Shown: positions 1 to 8,765, numbered from the stretch's first letter. The stretch: 15,665 bases of DNA from Collinsella aerofaciens (GCF_901212495.1 NZ_CAAKNY010000042.1:4-15668), one strand, 5' to 3'. Numbers and translations: made by a program. The notes: a model not told the origin generated them from the sequence alone.

Positions 1-207
1 AAAGGCTAGCTATCCGAACGGGGCCGCCCAAGCGTGTCTGCGGCTCCGATCGGGATGCCTGGCACTCTCTGTGCCACATGTTGTCACGTTCCCTTGCTGC
101 GAATGCCTGCACGCCTGTCACCATAAGCGTCTGAGCGGGCACGCCGGCTATTTACGGCTTTTGCAACACTACATGCGGGCACACGCCCGCACCTTTAAGG
201 AGGAACC
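1..207 (+). other. Non-coding leader upstream of the BMC operon
   Basis: No convincing reading frame is present. The stretch carries a small hairpin at 60-76 (TGGCAC/GTGCCA, 5-nt loop) and a 6-bp GC hairpin at 175-190 (GCGGGC/GCCCGC, loop ACAC) that lies just before the ribosome binding site of the shell gene. The motif GCGGGCAC followed by GCC occurs twice (135-145 and 175-187). I could not assign a good -35/-10 pair. A promoter for the operon, perhaps MerR-controlled, is expected here or upstream of the window. Confidence 0.4.
175..190 (+). promoter_or_regulatory. Short GC hairpin before the shell-gene ribosome binding site
   Basis: GCGGGC (175-180) pairs perfectly with GCCCGC (185-190) across a four-base loop. 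The hairpin ends 6 nt before AAGGAGG (197-203). It could tune translation or stabilise the 5' end of the transcript. No U-tract follows, so it is not an intrinsic terminator. A regulatory role is inference only. Confidence 0.3.
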
Positions 208-495
<288 letters not shown>

Positions 496-544
496 TCGCG
501 CGTCCGCACGAGCTGTTCTATCCGATTGATTCGAAAGGAGTCTC

Positions 545-2182
545 ATGCAGGACTACGATTTCGATCTTCAGAGCATCCAGGCGGTTCGCGACCTCGCCCG
601 TAAGGGTAAGATCGCTGCGAACCAGCTTGCTCATTACGACGAGGAGCGGATCGACCGCATCCTCCGTAACATGGTGGAGGTTGCCGAGGAAAACGCCCAG
701 GTGCTCGCCAGCATGGCTGTCGAGGAGACGGGCTTTGGCAAGGTTTGCGACAAGGTGTACAAGAACCATATCGCCAGCGCCTTGCTCTATGAGGAGATCC
801 GCGACAAGAAGACCATTGGCGTTATCGACGCCGACGAGAAGAATCAGGTCATCTCCATCGCCGAGCCGGTTGGCCTGCTGATGGGCATCGTTCCCTCCAC
901 CAACCCCACCTCTACGGTCATCTACAAGGCGATGATCGCCCTCAAGGCGCGTAACGCTATCGTCTTTTCGCCGCATCCCGCTGCCGCCAAGTGCACGGGC
1001 ATGGCCATCCAGCTCATGAACCAGGCGGCTGTCGAGGCGGGTGCCCCCGAGAACGTGATCCAGGGCATCACGCTTTCTTCCATGGCTGCCACCAACGAGC
1101 TCATGCATGCTCCCGAGGTTGCCATGATTATCGCTACCGGCGGCCCCGGCATGGTCAAGGCTGCCTACAGCTCCGGCAAGCCCGCACTGGGCGTGGGTGC
1201 TGGCAACTCGCCTGCCTATATCGAGCGCACCGCCAACGTGCACGATGCCGTCCGTCGCATCCTTGCCTCCAAGACGTTTGACTACGGCACGATCTGCGCT
1301 TCCGAGCAGAGTATCATCTGCGAGACCTGCAATCGCGATGCCGTGATGGCTGAGTTCCGCGCTCAGGGCGGCTACTTCATGACCGAGGAGGAGTGCAAGA
1401 AGGTTTGCGCTCTGCTTTTCCGCAACGGTCACTCCATGAGCCCCAAGTTCGTGGGTCACAGCCCGCAGTCGATCGCGCAGGCGGCTGGTATCACGATCCC
1501 CGAGGGCACTCGTGTGCTTATTGGCGAGCAGCACGGCGTGGGCGATGCCTGGCCGCTGTCCTACGAGAAGCTCACCACTGTTTTGGGCTTCTATACCGTC
1601 TCCAACTGGGAAGAGGCCTGCGAGCTCTCCATCGAGCTGCTGCAAAATGGCATCGGCCATACCATGAGCATCCACACCACCGATAAGGACATGGTGCGCA
1701 AGTTCTCCGTCAAGCCGGCTTCCCGCATCCTGGTGAACACCGGCGGATCCCAGGGCGGTACGGGCGTCATCACCGGTCTTGACGTCGCGCTCACGCTGGG
1801 CTGCGGCACCTGGGGCGGCAGCTCCGTTTCCGAGAACGTGGGCCCGCAGCATCTCATCAACGTGAAGCGCGTGGTCAATGGCCTGATCGAGCCCGACGAG
1901 GTTGTGGCTCACGATGAGCTGTTTGCCAAGTGGCATCCCGACCTGGCGGCGCATCATACCGAGGCTGCAGCTTCCAGTGCCGGTTGCTGTGATGCCGCGT
2001 CCGGCACGGGCTGCTGCGACTCGAAGCCCCATCCGGTCTCGGGCATCAACTACTCGGTGGGTTGCAACTGCACCGACGTATCTCCCGACGCTCTTGCAGG
2101 CGCCAAGCCCAACGACGTCATCGACGCCGACGAGCTCCAGAAGATGATTCACGAGCTCACGAATGCCTTCAAGGGCATCTAG
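545..2182 (+). CDS. CoA-acylating aldehyde dehydrogenase with C-terminal Cys-rich linker and putative encapsulation helix
   Basis: The enzyme converts an aldehyde plus CoA and NAD+ to acyl-CoA (or the reverse) and resembles the aldehyde dehydrogenase half of AdhE as well as EutE/PduP. Visible marks are AEPVGLLMGIVPSTNPTST (106-124), FSPHPAA (141-147), ATGGPGMV (197-204), GVGAGNSPAY (216-225) and the catalytic Cys251 in DYGTICASEQ. The catalytic core ends near residue 465. After it comes an unusual tail: an Ala/Ser/Gly linker with two CC pairs (481-482, 490-491) plus GCNC (506-509), then an amphipathic helix (about 527-543, DADELQKMIHELTNAF). Short terminal helices of this kind direct enzymes into microcompartments, so this looks like an encapsulation peptide placed at the C terminus rather than the N terminus as in PduP. 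The start has GAAAGGAG at 533-540, four bases upstream. Acetaldehyde is the likeliest substrate; propionaldehyde is possible. Confidence 0.92.
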   Translation: MQDYDFDLQSIQAVRDLARKGKIAANQLAHYDEERIDRILRNMVEVAEENAQVLASMAVEETGFGKVCDKVYKNHIASALLYEEIRDKKTIGVIDADEKNQVISIAEPVGLLMGIVPSTNPTSTVIYKAMIALKARNAIVFSPHPAAAKCTGMAIQLMNQAAVEAGAPENVIQGITLSSMAATNELMHAPEVAMIIATGGPGMVKAAYSSGKPALGVGAGNSPAYIERTANVHDAVRRILASKTFDYGTICASEQSIICETCNRDAVMAEFRAQGGYFMTEEECKKVCALLFRNGHSMSPKFVGHSPQSIAQAAGITIPEGTRVLIGEQHGVGDAWPLSYEKLTTVLGFYTVSNWEEACELSIELLQNGIGHTMSIHTTDKDMVRKFSVKPASRILVNTGGSQGGTGVITGLDVALTLGCGTWGGSSVSENVGPQHLINVKRVVNGLIEPDEVVAHDELFAKWHPDLAAHHTEAAASSAGCCDAASGTGCCDSKPHPVSGINYSVGCNCTDVSPDALAGAKPNDVIDADELQKMIHELTNAFKGI

Positions 2183-2221
2183 TTTTTCTTGTAGCCAAAC
2201 GCGTGGAAGCGGGGTGAAGTT

Positions 2222-3154
2222 GTGACAGGTCTTGAGCTTTCTCGTTCGTATTGCGAGCTCTACGCGCCATCCCTATTCGAGGGGCTACCGAGCGACGTTC
2301 GTTACCGCGCCGCGCTGGGTCTCGTTGGAGAGGGATCGGAATGCCTGGGCTTCGACGACGAGATTTCGCGCGACCACGACTTTGGTCCCGGCTTCTGCGT
2401 GTGGCTTTCTACCGATGTGTATGAGGAGTGGGGGTCGGAGCTTCAGCGCCGCTACGACCTTTTGCCTGTAAGTTTTAAAGGTTTTACGCGCCAGCAGACG
2501 CAGATGGCGGGCAAGCGCGTGGGGGTCTTTGAGACGCAGGCGTTCCATCGTCTCTACACCGGTCTTTCTCGTGCACCGCAGTGTGCAAAGGAGTGGCTCG
2601 CCATTCCCGAGCAGCTTCTCGCTCAGGTTACCTCCGGCGAGGTTTTTGCTGATCCGAGTGGCGAGTTCTCCGCCATGCGCGCGGTGTACCAGGGATTTTA
2701 TCCAGACGAGGTCATGCGTAAGAAGTTTGCTGCCCACTGCGCCTCCATGGCGCAGGCGGGCCAGTACAACCTTCCGCGCTGCCTTAAGCGCAAAGATGCC
2801 GTCGCTGCCCAGGCGGCGCGCAGTGAGTTTTTGACAAGCGCCATGGCGGCGTTTCATCTGCTCGCCCATACGTACATGCCGTACTACAAGTGGGCGTATC
2901 GTTCGCTTGCCGAGCGCGCGTGCGCGCCTGCGCCGGTGCTCGATGCCGTGCGCTCCATCGCCGCGGCGCCGGTGGAGCAGGTTAACCAAGATGATGTCGA
3001 GGCGCTTTGCCAGACGGTTGGTGCATCTGCTCGCTTGGTCGGCTGGACGTCGTGCGGCAGTGACTTTTTGCTCGATGTCGCCTTGGACATCCAGGGCTCG
3101 TTGAGAGATCCGTATCTTGCTGCCTGTCCGCTTGCGGCCGGCGGATACCGATAG
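2222..3154 (+). CDS. DUF4037 family protein, nucleotidyltransferase-like
   Basis: The 310-residue protein matches what I recall of DUF4037: an N-terminal nucleotidyltransferase-like segment followed by an alpha-helical half. The NT-like motif is GEGSECLGFDDEISRDHDFG (37-55). It has Gly38-Ser39 followed by a DxD at Asp51/Asp53, the spacing expected for metal-binding acidic residues. A second family mark is QYNLPRCLKR (181-190), and an aromatic helix AHTYMPYYKWAYRSL lies at 215-229. Substrate and partner are unknown. The start is GTG at 2222, 39 bp after the aldehyde dehydrogenase, with only a weak GAAG-type ribosome binding site, so low expression or translational read-on is possible. It precedes the DUF4125 gene, a family I recall as a frequent neighbour or fusion partner. 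Its place between two microcompartment enzymes is unexpected. The family call is fairly sure; the activity is inferred from the motif. Confidence 0.8.
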   Translation: MTGLELSRSYCELYAPSLFEGLPSDVRYRAALGLVGEGSECLGFDDEISRDHDFGPGFCVWLSTDVYEEWGSELQRRYDLLPVSFKGFTRQQTQMAGKRVGVFETQAFHRLYTGLSRAPQCAKEWLAIPEQLLAQVTSGEVFADPSGEFSAMRAVYQGFYPDEVMRKKFAAHCASMAQAGQYNLPRCLKRKDAVAAQAARSEFLTSAMAAFHLLAHTYMPYYKWAYRSLAERACAPAPVLDAVRSIAAAPVEQVNQDDVEALCQTVGASARLVGWTSCGSDFLLDVALDIQGSLRDPYLAACPLAAGGYR

Positions 3155-3206
3155 GGGGTTGGCATTGGGAGATTGCAGGACGTCATGCTCCGCACTTCGA
3201 CAAGGC

Positions 3207-3848
3207 ATGTCGGCGTTTTTCAATATGCCGGCGGTCGAGAAGTTGCTCGAAGACAAGGGCCTTGCTCATGCGGAAATCTCTGCGTTGCGGGAGCTCGTGC
3301 AGCTTGAATGGGTACATTTCGACACCGTTCAGGGTATGAGTGGACGCGCCGCCTGCCAAGACGACGCGATGGGGTTCTTTGTCCATCGCGTTGCCCAGTA
3401 CCTGAGTTTTCCTCGCGAGTCCATCATGGCTGTACGCGATGACGTGGTGGCTGCCGATGCGGCGGGCCGCAATGTGATTCGCGAGAAGTACGCACGCATG
3501 ATGGAGGCGACCGATCCTGTGGCGTTTGCGCGCGATTGGTCGGGACGTCTGGAGGCTCCTTCGCCGGTTAAGTGCTGCGTGCTCGACGAGATAGAGGGTG
3601 CGCTGCGAAGCATGCTCGATATCGCACAGTGCGAGCTTCCCGCGACGGCGCAGCATGTGAGGGGATCGATAACGCAGCCAAAACTCATCTCTTCGATTGG
3701 TTATTATGTCTGTGAGATTCAAAGCTATTCGCTGTCTACACTCACGTGTTTGCGTGACGGGTTGCAACGCCAGCTGAGCGACCACGTGAATCCTATTTTG
3801 GATACCTATGTGAATGCCGTACTCATTCAACGTGTTCTGGAGGCGTAA
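3207..3848 (+). CDS. DUF4125 family protein
   Basis: With the ATG at 3207 the product is 213 residues, mostly helical, without signal peptide or membrane segment. Signatures I associate with DUF4125 are EWVHFDTVQGMSGRAACQDD (34-53), the AQYLSF segment (63-68) and AGRNVIREKYARMMEATDP (86-104). The function is unknown. The frame is open upstream into the end of the DUF4037 gene, and TTG codons at 3159 and 3165 are alternative starts. TTG 3165 has AGGGGG at 3153-3158 suitably placed, which would add 14 residues. ATG 3207 starts close to the conserved core but has a poor ribosome binding site. The gene ends two bases before the MerR gene, which points to translational coupling. DUF4037 and DUF4125 probably act together; the sequence does not show how. 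Confidence 0.75.
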   Translation: MSAFFNMPAVEKLLEDKGLAHAEISALRELVQLEWVHFDTVQGMSGRAACQDDAMGFFVHRVAQYLSFPRESIMAVRDDVVAADAAGRNVIREKYARMMEATDPVAFARDWSGRLEAPSPVKCCVLDEIEGALRSMLDIAQCELPATAQHVRGSITQPKLISSIGYYVCEIQSYSLSTLTCLRDGLQRQLSDHVNPILDTYVNAVLIQRVLEA

Positions 3849-3850
3849 AG

Positions 3851-4711
3851 ATGACTCATGTGAGCGATGACGAGCTGCACAACGGTCAGCTTTTGGGTAT
3901 TGGCGAGGCAAGCCAGCTGTGCGGTATCACGTCTCGTACGCTGCGCCATTACGACAAGCTCAATCTTCTCCAGCCCGATTGCATAGGGGATAATAAATAC
4001 CGCTATTACTCGCTCGAGACGATTTTGCGCATTCCCATCATCAACTATCTCAAGATGATGGGTTTCTCGCTCGACGAGGTCTCCGAATTGTTTGAGGCGC
4101 AGAGCTTTGACAAGATCAAGGGAATGCTTGGTACTCATGCCGATGCCTGCACGCGCGAGATGACCCGTCTTGAGGAGTGCCGCCATACCATTCGGGATTG
4201 GATGGGGCTTATCGACGAGGCCAATTTTGTCCTTTCGGTCAAGCCAAAGGACGTCAGCCTCAAGTACTTCTCCGGCCAGGAGTTTTTGGCCATGCCGTAT
4301 CACTTCTGGGGCAACCATGCCGATGCGATCATCAACCTCGATTTCACCTCGTTTGTCGAGGAGCACGATAACGTGATCACTGGCCCCGTGATCTTGCATC
4401 ACAGCAGCTTCGATGCGTGCTGCGAACCCGACCACGCCCAGAAGCATTCCGAGGTCACGGTCGTGCAGCATGCGCTGCGTCCCATTGCCGAGGAGAATCG
4501 CATGACGGTGAAAAGCGGCATGTATCTCTCCACGTATCATACGGGCCCGTTCGAGAATATCGGCGAGGCCCATCGACGCGTGCGCGATTATGCGCTCGCA
4601 AACGGTTTTAAGCCGGCCGATGGCGTGTTCGAGCGCTTTGTGACCGACTACTGGACCACTTACAATCAAGATCTTTTTGTCGCCGAGGTTCTTTTGCCCG
4701 TTGAGCGGTAA
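3851..4711 (+). CDS. MerR-family transcriptional regulator with GyrI-like effector domain
   Basis: The 286-residue protein has an N-terminal MerR winged helix-turn-helix (about 14-83): GIGEASQLCGITSRTLRHYD (17-36), then the wing around NKYRYYSLE (48-56) and a GFSLDEV turn. A coiled dimerisation helix with ACTREMTRLEECRHTI follows. The C-terminal part (about 135-286) resembles a GyrI-like ligand-binding domain, including YHTGPFENIGEAHRRV and an ending with DLFVAEVLLPV. Such regulators distort an overlong promoter spacer and often bind hydrophobic or amphipathic ligands. GGAGG at 3839-3843 sits inside the end of the preceding gene, and the start lies two bases after that stop. Its position between the DUF pair and the alcohol dehydrogenase suggests it controls this operon, perhaps in response to an alcohol or aldehyde. 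No matching dyad promoter was identified, so the target is inferred. Confidence 0.88.
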   Translation: MTHVSDDELHNGQLLGIGEASQLCGITSRTLRHYDKLNLLQPDCIGDNKYRYYSLETILRIPIINYLKMMGFSLDEVSELFEAQSFDKIKGMLGTHADACTREMTRLEECRHTIRDWMGLIDEANFVLSVKPKDVSLKYFSGQEFLAMPYHFWGNHADAIINLDFTSFVEEHDNVITGPVILHHSSFDACCEPDHAQKHSEVTVVQHALRPIAEENRMTVKSGMYLSTYHTGPFENIGEAHRRVRDYALANGFKPADGVFERFVTDYWTTYNQDLFVAEVLLPVER

Positions 4712-4751
4712 CGACGCGACGACTCCCATGTAAAAATCGAAAGGGGCTCTC

Positions 4752-5849
4752 ATGCAGGGCTTTAAGCTCACGACCGAATTGTTTTTTGGGTCGCAGGCCA
4801 TCAATCATCTTGAGGGCCTGACCTATCGCAACGTGCTGATTATCACCGATGGCTTTTTGGAGTCCTCGGGCATGGTCGCCAAGATGGCTCAGCACCTGCC
4901 CGCGGGCGCACGCTATCAGACGTATTCCGACGTTAAGCCCGACCCGAGCCAGGAGCTTGTCGATGCGGGCGTGACCGTGGTGGAGCGCGTGCATCCGGAT
5001 ATGGTTATCGCGTTTGGTGGCGGCTCGTGCATCGACGCGACGAAGGCGATTTTGTATTTTGCCCACGAGTATGGTATGGCCAAGCCGTATTTCTTGGCCA
5101 TTCCTACCACGGCAGGTACGGGTTCGGAAGTTACCAACTTTGCCGTCATCACGCGTGGCGAGAACAAGGTTGTGCTGATCGACGATTTCCTGGCCCCCGA
5201 CGGCGCCCTGCTCGAGGCCGATTTCACCAAGACCGTGCCGGCAAAGATCACGGCCGATACCGGTCTTGACGTACTGACACACGCCATCGAGGCCTATGTC
5301 TCTAACGCCGCCACGCCGTTTACCGATGCACTCGCCGTAAAGGCTGCCTCCATTGTGTTTGAGGACCTGCCGGTGGTCTATCGCGACGGTCTTGCCATGC
5401 GCAGCCGTATGCGCATGATCGAGGCCTCTTGCTCGGCAGGTATCGCCTTCACCAACGCCGGCCTGGGCATTAACCATTCGCTGGCACATGCTCTGGGCGG
5501 ACGCTTCCATGTGGCCCACGGCCGCTTGAACGCCATCTTGCTGCCCTATGTGATGCGGTTCCATATGAGCGAGCCCAAATATCGCGAGCCGTATGACCGC
5601 CTAGCTCACGATTTGGGTATGGCCGATGCCGACGAGCTTCTTGCCCGCGTGCTTGAGCTACGCGAGTGCCTGGGTGTCGAGAATACCCTGTCCGACCTGC
5701 CGCAGTTTGAGTCGGCGGCGTTCGAGACCGAGCTCTCCGGCATCGCCGAGGCAGCCCAGCACGACCGCTGTACGCCGTCCAACCCACGTGCCGTATCCAA
5801 GCAGGACTTGGTCAACATCGCCCGCGATGCCTACTGCGGCCGCATGTGA
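4752..5849 (+). CDS. Iron-containing (group III) alcohol dehydrogenase, EutG/PduQ-like
   Basis: The 365-residue protein is a full-length Fe-ADH that would reduce aldehydes to alcohols with NADH or run in reverse. Visible marks are the nucleotide-binding FGGGSCIDATKA (88-99), IPTTAGTGSEVT (118-128) and the four metal ligands Asp173 and His177 (GLDVLTHAIEAYVS), His242 (GINHSLAHALGG) and His256 (FHVAHGRLNA). The 14-residue gap between the last two His matches what I recall for FucO. No extra terminal tag is apparent. The start has GAAAGG around 4739-4745, and the TCGAAAGG..CTCATGCAGG context nearly repeats that of the aldehyde dehydrogenase start at 545. It lies 40 bp after the MerR gene and completes the pair needed to recycle NAD and CoA in a metabolosome. 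The closest named roles are EutG (ethanol) and PduQ (1-propanol), which the sequence alone cannot separate. Confidence 0.93.
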   Translation: MQGFKLTTELFFGSQAINHLEGLTYRNVLIITDGFLESSGMVAKMAQHLPAGARYQTYSDVKPDPSQELVDAGVTVVERVHPDMVIAFGGGSCIDATKAILYFAHEYGMAKPYFLAIPTTAGTGSEVTNFAVITRGENKVVLIDDFLAPDGALLEADFTKTVPAKITADTGLDVLTHAIEAYVSNAATPFTDALAVKAASIVFEDLPVVYRDGLAMRSRMRMIEASCSAGIAFTNAGLGINHSLAHALGGRFHVAHGRLNAILLPYVMRFHMSEPKYREPYDRLAHDLGMADADELLARVLELRECLGVENTLSDLPQFESAAFETELSGIAEAAQHDRCTPSNPRAVSKQDLVNIARDAYCGRM

Positions 5850-5880
5850 TAAAAGTCCACAAGTTTATTTTGTCATGTTT

Positions 5881-5921
5881 AGCGCCGGAGGCACCTTGAT
5901 GCCCCCGGCGCTAGCTGTTTT
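5881..5921 (+). terminator. Intrinsic terminator after the BMC/ADH operon
   Basis: AGCGCCGG (5881-5888) pairs with CCGGCGCT (5905-5912), and GGCA (5890-5893) with TGCC (5900-5903) after one mismatch; the loop is CCTTGA. A short run GTTTT follows at 5917-5921. It sits 32 bp after the alcohol dehydrogenase stop. The same hairpin stands 49 bp beyond the end of the convergent helicase gene, so it may stop both transcripts, although the minus side lacks a U-tract. Confidence 0.75.
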
Positions 5922-5960
5922 CGTGTGTAGACGAGCCGGTCGCTGCGCTTTGCATGGGGA

Positions 5961-8642
5961 CTAGTCCTCGAGCAGGTCCTCGATAAAGCCGACGCGGTAG
6001 TTTTTGAAGATGACCTCGCCACCGTCTTGCGTGGCGTCCAGATCGACATCGCCCATGATGCCAAAATCGTGGTCGCCATCCTCGTCGGCAAAGATCTGGT
6101 GCACGTGCCACACGTGTGCAGTCTTCTCGTCGGACTCATCGATGGATAACATTGCGGCGCTGCGGGCATCTCCGTCGGTGAGAATCTCCTCATGCTGCTC
6201 ATGGTAGGCATCGAGCGCCTTTTGCCAGCGGATCTCGCTCATGCCCCAGTCGTCGTCGAGCTCGCCCAGGTCGCGCACGTGCTCGCGGGCGGCAAGGGTC
6301 ACGCGGCGGAAGAGCGCGTTGCGCACCAGCAGCGTGCAGCCGCGGCGATCCGCCACGACCTCGTCGATGCCCTGCGGCGGCGCGGTGTCGAGGGCTGCCG
6401 GGTTGCCGGCGTTCTCCCACTCGTCCACCAGGCTCGAGTCCACCGAGCGCACTACAAAGCCCAGCCACGAGATAATGTCGCACAGGCGCTCGTCGCGCTT
6501 TTCGATGGGCACGGTACGGTCGAGAGAACGGTAGGCCTCTGCCAGGTAGCGCAGCAAAATGCCTTCGGAGCGGGCGATGCCGAGCTTTTGAATGTAACCC
6601 TTAAAGTCGCTCGCGCTCTCCAGCATGTCGCGCAGGACGCTCTTGGGCGAGAGCTGGTAGTCGTTGGCCCAGGGTACTTCCTGGCAGTACTTGTCGAAGG
6701 CGGCATCGAGCAAGTCCTCGAGCGGCTTTTCGTAGGTGACATCCTGGATGCGCTCCAGACGTTCCTCATAGTCGACGCCGTCGGCCTTCATTTCGGCCAT
6801 AGCGCGATCGCGTGCGGCGCGCTCCTGTGCGCGTAGCACCTGCTTGGGATCTTCGAGCGTTGCCTCGACCATTGAGATGAGATCCATGGTATAGGTCTCG
6901 CTCTCGGGGTCGAGCAGCTCCAACGCGGCAAGCAAGAATGGCGAGAGCGGCTGATCGAGCGCGAAGTCCTCGGGCAGATCGACCGTCAGCGCATAGTCGA
7001 TGTCTGGCGCGGCGTCAGCCGGAGTGTCGGGTGCGGGCGGCACCTCGGTGCGCACGACGACGCCGGAGTCGATGAGCGTGGCGAAGATCTCGTCGGCACG
7101 AACCTCGAGCTTGGCCTTTTCCTCGGGGGTTTGCAGGCTTGTCTCGATGAGGTCGTGCACGCGGGCGCGGGCGTCGCCGCCCTGCTCGACCACGCTAATC
7201 ACCATGGAGTGTGTGATGCGAAGGCGCGGCTTGAGCGTTTCGGGCTGCGTCTCGATCAGGCGCTCAAAGGTCTGCTTGTTCCAGGTGACAAAGCCCTCGG
7301 GGGCTTTTTTCTTTTTAATCTTGCGGAGCTTTTTGGGGTCGTCGCCCGCCTTGGCCATAAGCTTGGCATTCTCGATCTCGTGCTCGGGTGCCTCGGCGAT
7401 GACCATGCCCTCGGTATCGAAGCCCGAGCGGCCGGCACGACCGGCAATCTGGTGGAACTCACGGGCGCGCAGGCGACGCATCTTGTATCCGTCGAACTTG
7501 GTGAGCGCGGTGAGGACCACGGTGTGGATGGGCACGTTGATGCCGACGCCGAGTGTGTCGGTGCCGCAAATGACGGGCAGCAGGCCCTGCTGCGCCAAGC
7601 GCTCGACCAGCAGGCGATAGCGCGGCAGCATACCGGCGTGGTGCACGCCGACGCCGCAGCCGAGCAAGCGCTTGAGGATCTTGCCAAAAGCCGTGGAGAA
7701 GCTCGTGCCTTTGGCGGCTTCCTTAATAGCCTCGCGTTGCTCCTTGCTGGCGATGCCAAAATTGGCGAGCGACTGCGCCGTCGCAAGGGCGGCATCCTGG
7801 CTAAAGTGCACGATGTAGAGCGGGGCCTCGCCGCCGCGCATCGCGAGCTCGACGGTGCCCTCGAGCGAGGTCGTCACGTAGTCGTAACTCAGCGGAACAG
7901 GACGCGGGGCATCGATGACCAAGTCGCAGGTAGCGCCAGTGTGTTCTTCGAGCGAGGCGGCAATCGCGGTGACATCGCCGAGCGTGGCGCTCATGAGCAT
8001 GAATTGCGTGTGGGGCAGGGTGAGCAGCGGCACCTGCCAGGCCCAGCCGCGGTCGGGGTCGGCAAAATAGTGGAACTCGTCCATGGCGACGCAGCCTACG
8101 TCGGCGCCCTCGCCCTCGCGGAGTGCATCGTTGGCAAGGATTTCGGCCGTGCAGCAGATGACGGGCGCCTTGGTATTGATATGTGTGTCGCCGGTGATCA
8201 TACCGACGTTATCGCGGCCGAGCACCTGCACCAAGTCGAAAAACTTTTCGCTGACCAGGGCCTTGATAGGGGCCGTGTAATAGCAACGTTTACCCTGCGC
8301 CATGCCCATAAAGAGCATGCCCAGCGCGACAAGCGACTTGCCCGATCCGGTCGGCGTGCCCAGAATGACGTGATCGCCGGCGGCTAGATCCATGAGGGCC
8401 TCTTCTTGGTGGTCCCACAGCTCAATACCGCGATGGCTCGTCCATTCAAAGAAGCGCTCGAAGGCCTGGTCGGGCGTGAGCCATGGTTCGGGCTCGCTGC
8501 CGTCTTCGGGTTCCCACCAGGTGGGGGAGAGTGCGCCGAGCGAGCCAAACTCGGCTTCGGTTCCTGTGCCGCCCGAGAATGAGCTGGCGGCGCCGGCGCC
8601 GGAGACGGTGCTGGCGGCGGTATCAGTCGTGGTCTGTGCCAT
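5961..8642 (-). CDS. Ski2-like DExH RNA helicase with DUF3516-type C-terminus
   Basis: With ATG at 8642 the protein has 893 residues, typical of actinobacterial Ski2/HelY-like helicases. Counted from that start, visible motifs are Walker A GTPTGSGKS (95-103), motif II DEFH (188-191), SAT (218-220) and motif VI QIAGRAGRSGF (398-408). The specific DEFHYFADPDRGWAWQVPLL run (188-207) marks this subfamily. The C-terminal half (about 460-893) matches what I recall as DUF3516, acidic and helical. It should unwind structured RNA with ATP, perhaps in RNA decay or ribosome maturation. The N-terminus (about 1-50) is Ser/Gly/Ala-rich linker. The frame stays open upstream to 8801, and ATG 8678 is an alternative, but both extensions lack a ribosome binding site and the longer one runs into the palindromic element. 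GAGAGAAAG before 8642 is a modest site. It converges on the alcohol dehydrogenase. Confidence 0.9.
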   Translation of the reverse strand: MAQTTTDTAASTVSGAGAASSFSGGTGTEAEFGSLGALSPTWWEPEDGSEPEPWLTPDQAFERFFEWTSHRGIELWDHQEEALMDLAAGDHVILGTPTGSGKSLVALGMLFMGMAQGKRCYYTAPIKALVSEKFFDLVQVLGRDNVGMITGDTHINTKAPVICCTAEILANDALREGEGADVGCVAMDEFHYFADPDRGWAWQVPLLTLPHTQFMLMSATLGDVTAIAASLEEHTGATCDLVIDAPRPVPLSYDYVTTSLEGTVELAMRGGEAPLYIVHFSQDAALATAQSLANFGIASKEQREAIKEAAKGTSFSTAFGKILKRLLGCGVGVHHAGMLPRYRLLVERLAQQGLLPVICGTDTLGVGINVPIHTVVLTALTKFDGYKMRRLRAREFHQIAGRAGRSGFDTEGMVIAEAPEHEIENAKLMAKAGDDPKKLRKIKKKKAPEGFVTWNKQTFERLIETQPETLKPRLRITHSMVISVVEQGGDARARVHDLIETSLQTPEEKAKLEVRADEIFATLIDSGVVVRTEVPPAPDTPADAAPDIDYALTVDLPEDFALDQPLSPFLLAALELLDPESETYTMDLISMVEATLEDPKQVLRAQERAARDRAMAEMKADGVDYEERLERIQDVTYEKPLEDLLDAAFDKYCQEVPWANDYQLSPKSVLRDMLESASDFKGYIQKLGIARSEGILLRYLAEAYRSLDRTVPIEKRDERLCDIISWLGFVVRSVDSSLVDEWENAGNPAALDTAPPQGIDEVVADRRGCTLLVRNALFRRVTLAAREHVRDLGELDDDWGMSEIRWQKALDAYHEQHEEILTDGDARSAAMLSIDESDEKTAHVWHVHQIFADEDGDHDFGIMGDVDLDATQDGGEVIFKNYRVGFIEDLLED

Positions 8643-8691
8643 GTGGTTGCTTTCTCTCGCCGTTTGTCCGCCATCCATTATGGCGTAGCGT

Positions 8692-8703
8692 CGCATCGAT
8701 GCG
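8692..8703. repeat. 12-bp perfect palindrome upstream of the helicase gene
   Basis: CGCATCGATGCG is self-complementary. It stands 50 bp before the chosen helicase start and could be an operator. No protein can be assigned to it, and one such palindrome may occur by chance. Confidence 0.3.
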
Positions 8704-8765
8704 TTCGCAGGCAAGAAAATGCAGGAAATGGGCGTTCTGCCCGGCCGTTTGGCGCAGCCGCCAGC

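Noticed and set aside
1..207. Promoter with a MerR-type 19-bp spacer upstream of the shell gene
   Set aside because: TTGTCA at 81-86 and TTGCAA at 161-166 have no acceptable -10 at 17-20 bp.
518..2152. Long open frame on the minus strand opposite the aldehyde dehydrogenase
   Set aside because: It is antisense to a gene with clear catalytic motifs, shows His/Gly/Asp-rich nonsense composition and has no ribosome binding site. GC-rich codon bias keeps the opposite strand open.
7131..8387. Plus-strand open frame opposite the helicase
   Set aside because: It lies wholly within the helicase coding region, has low-complexity composition and no recognisable domain.
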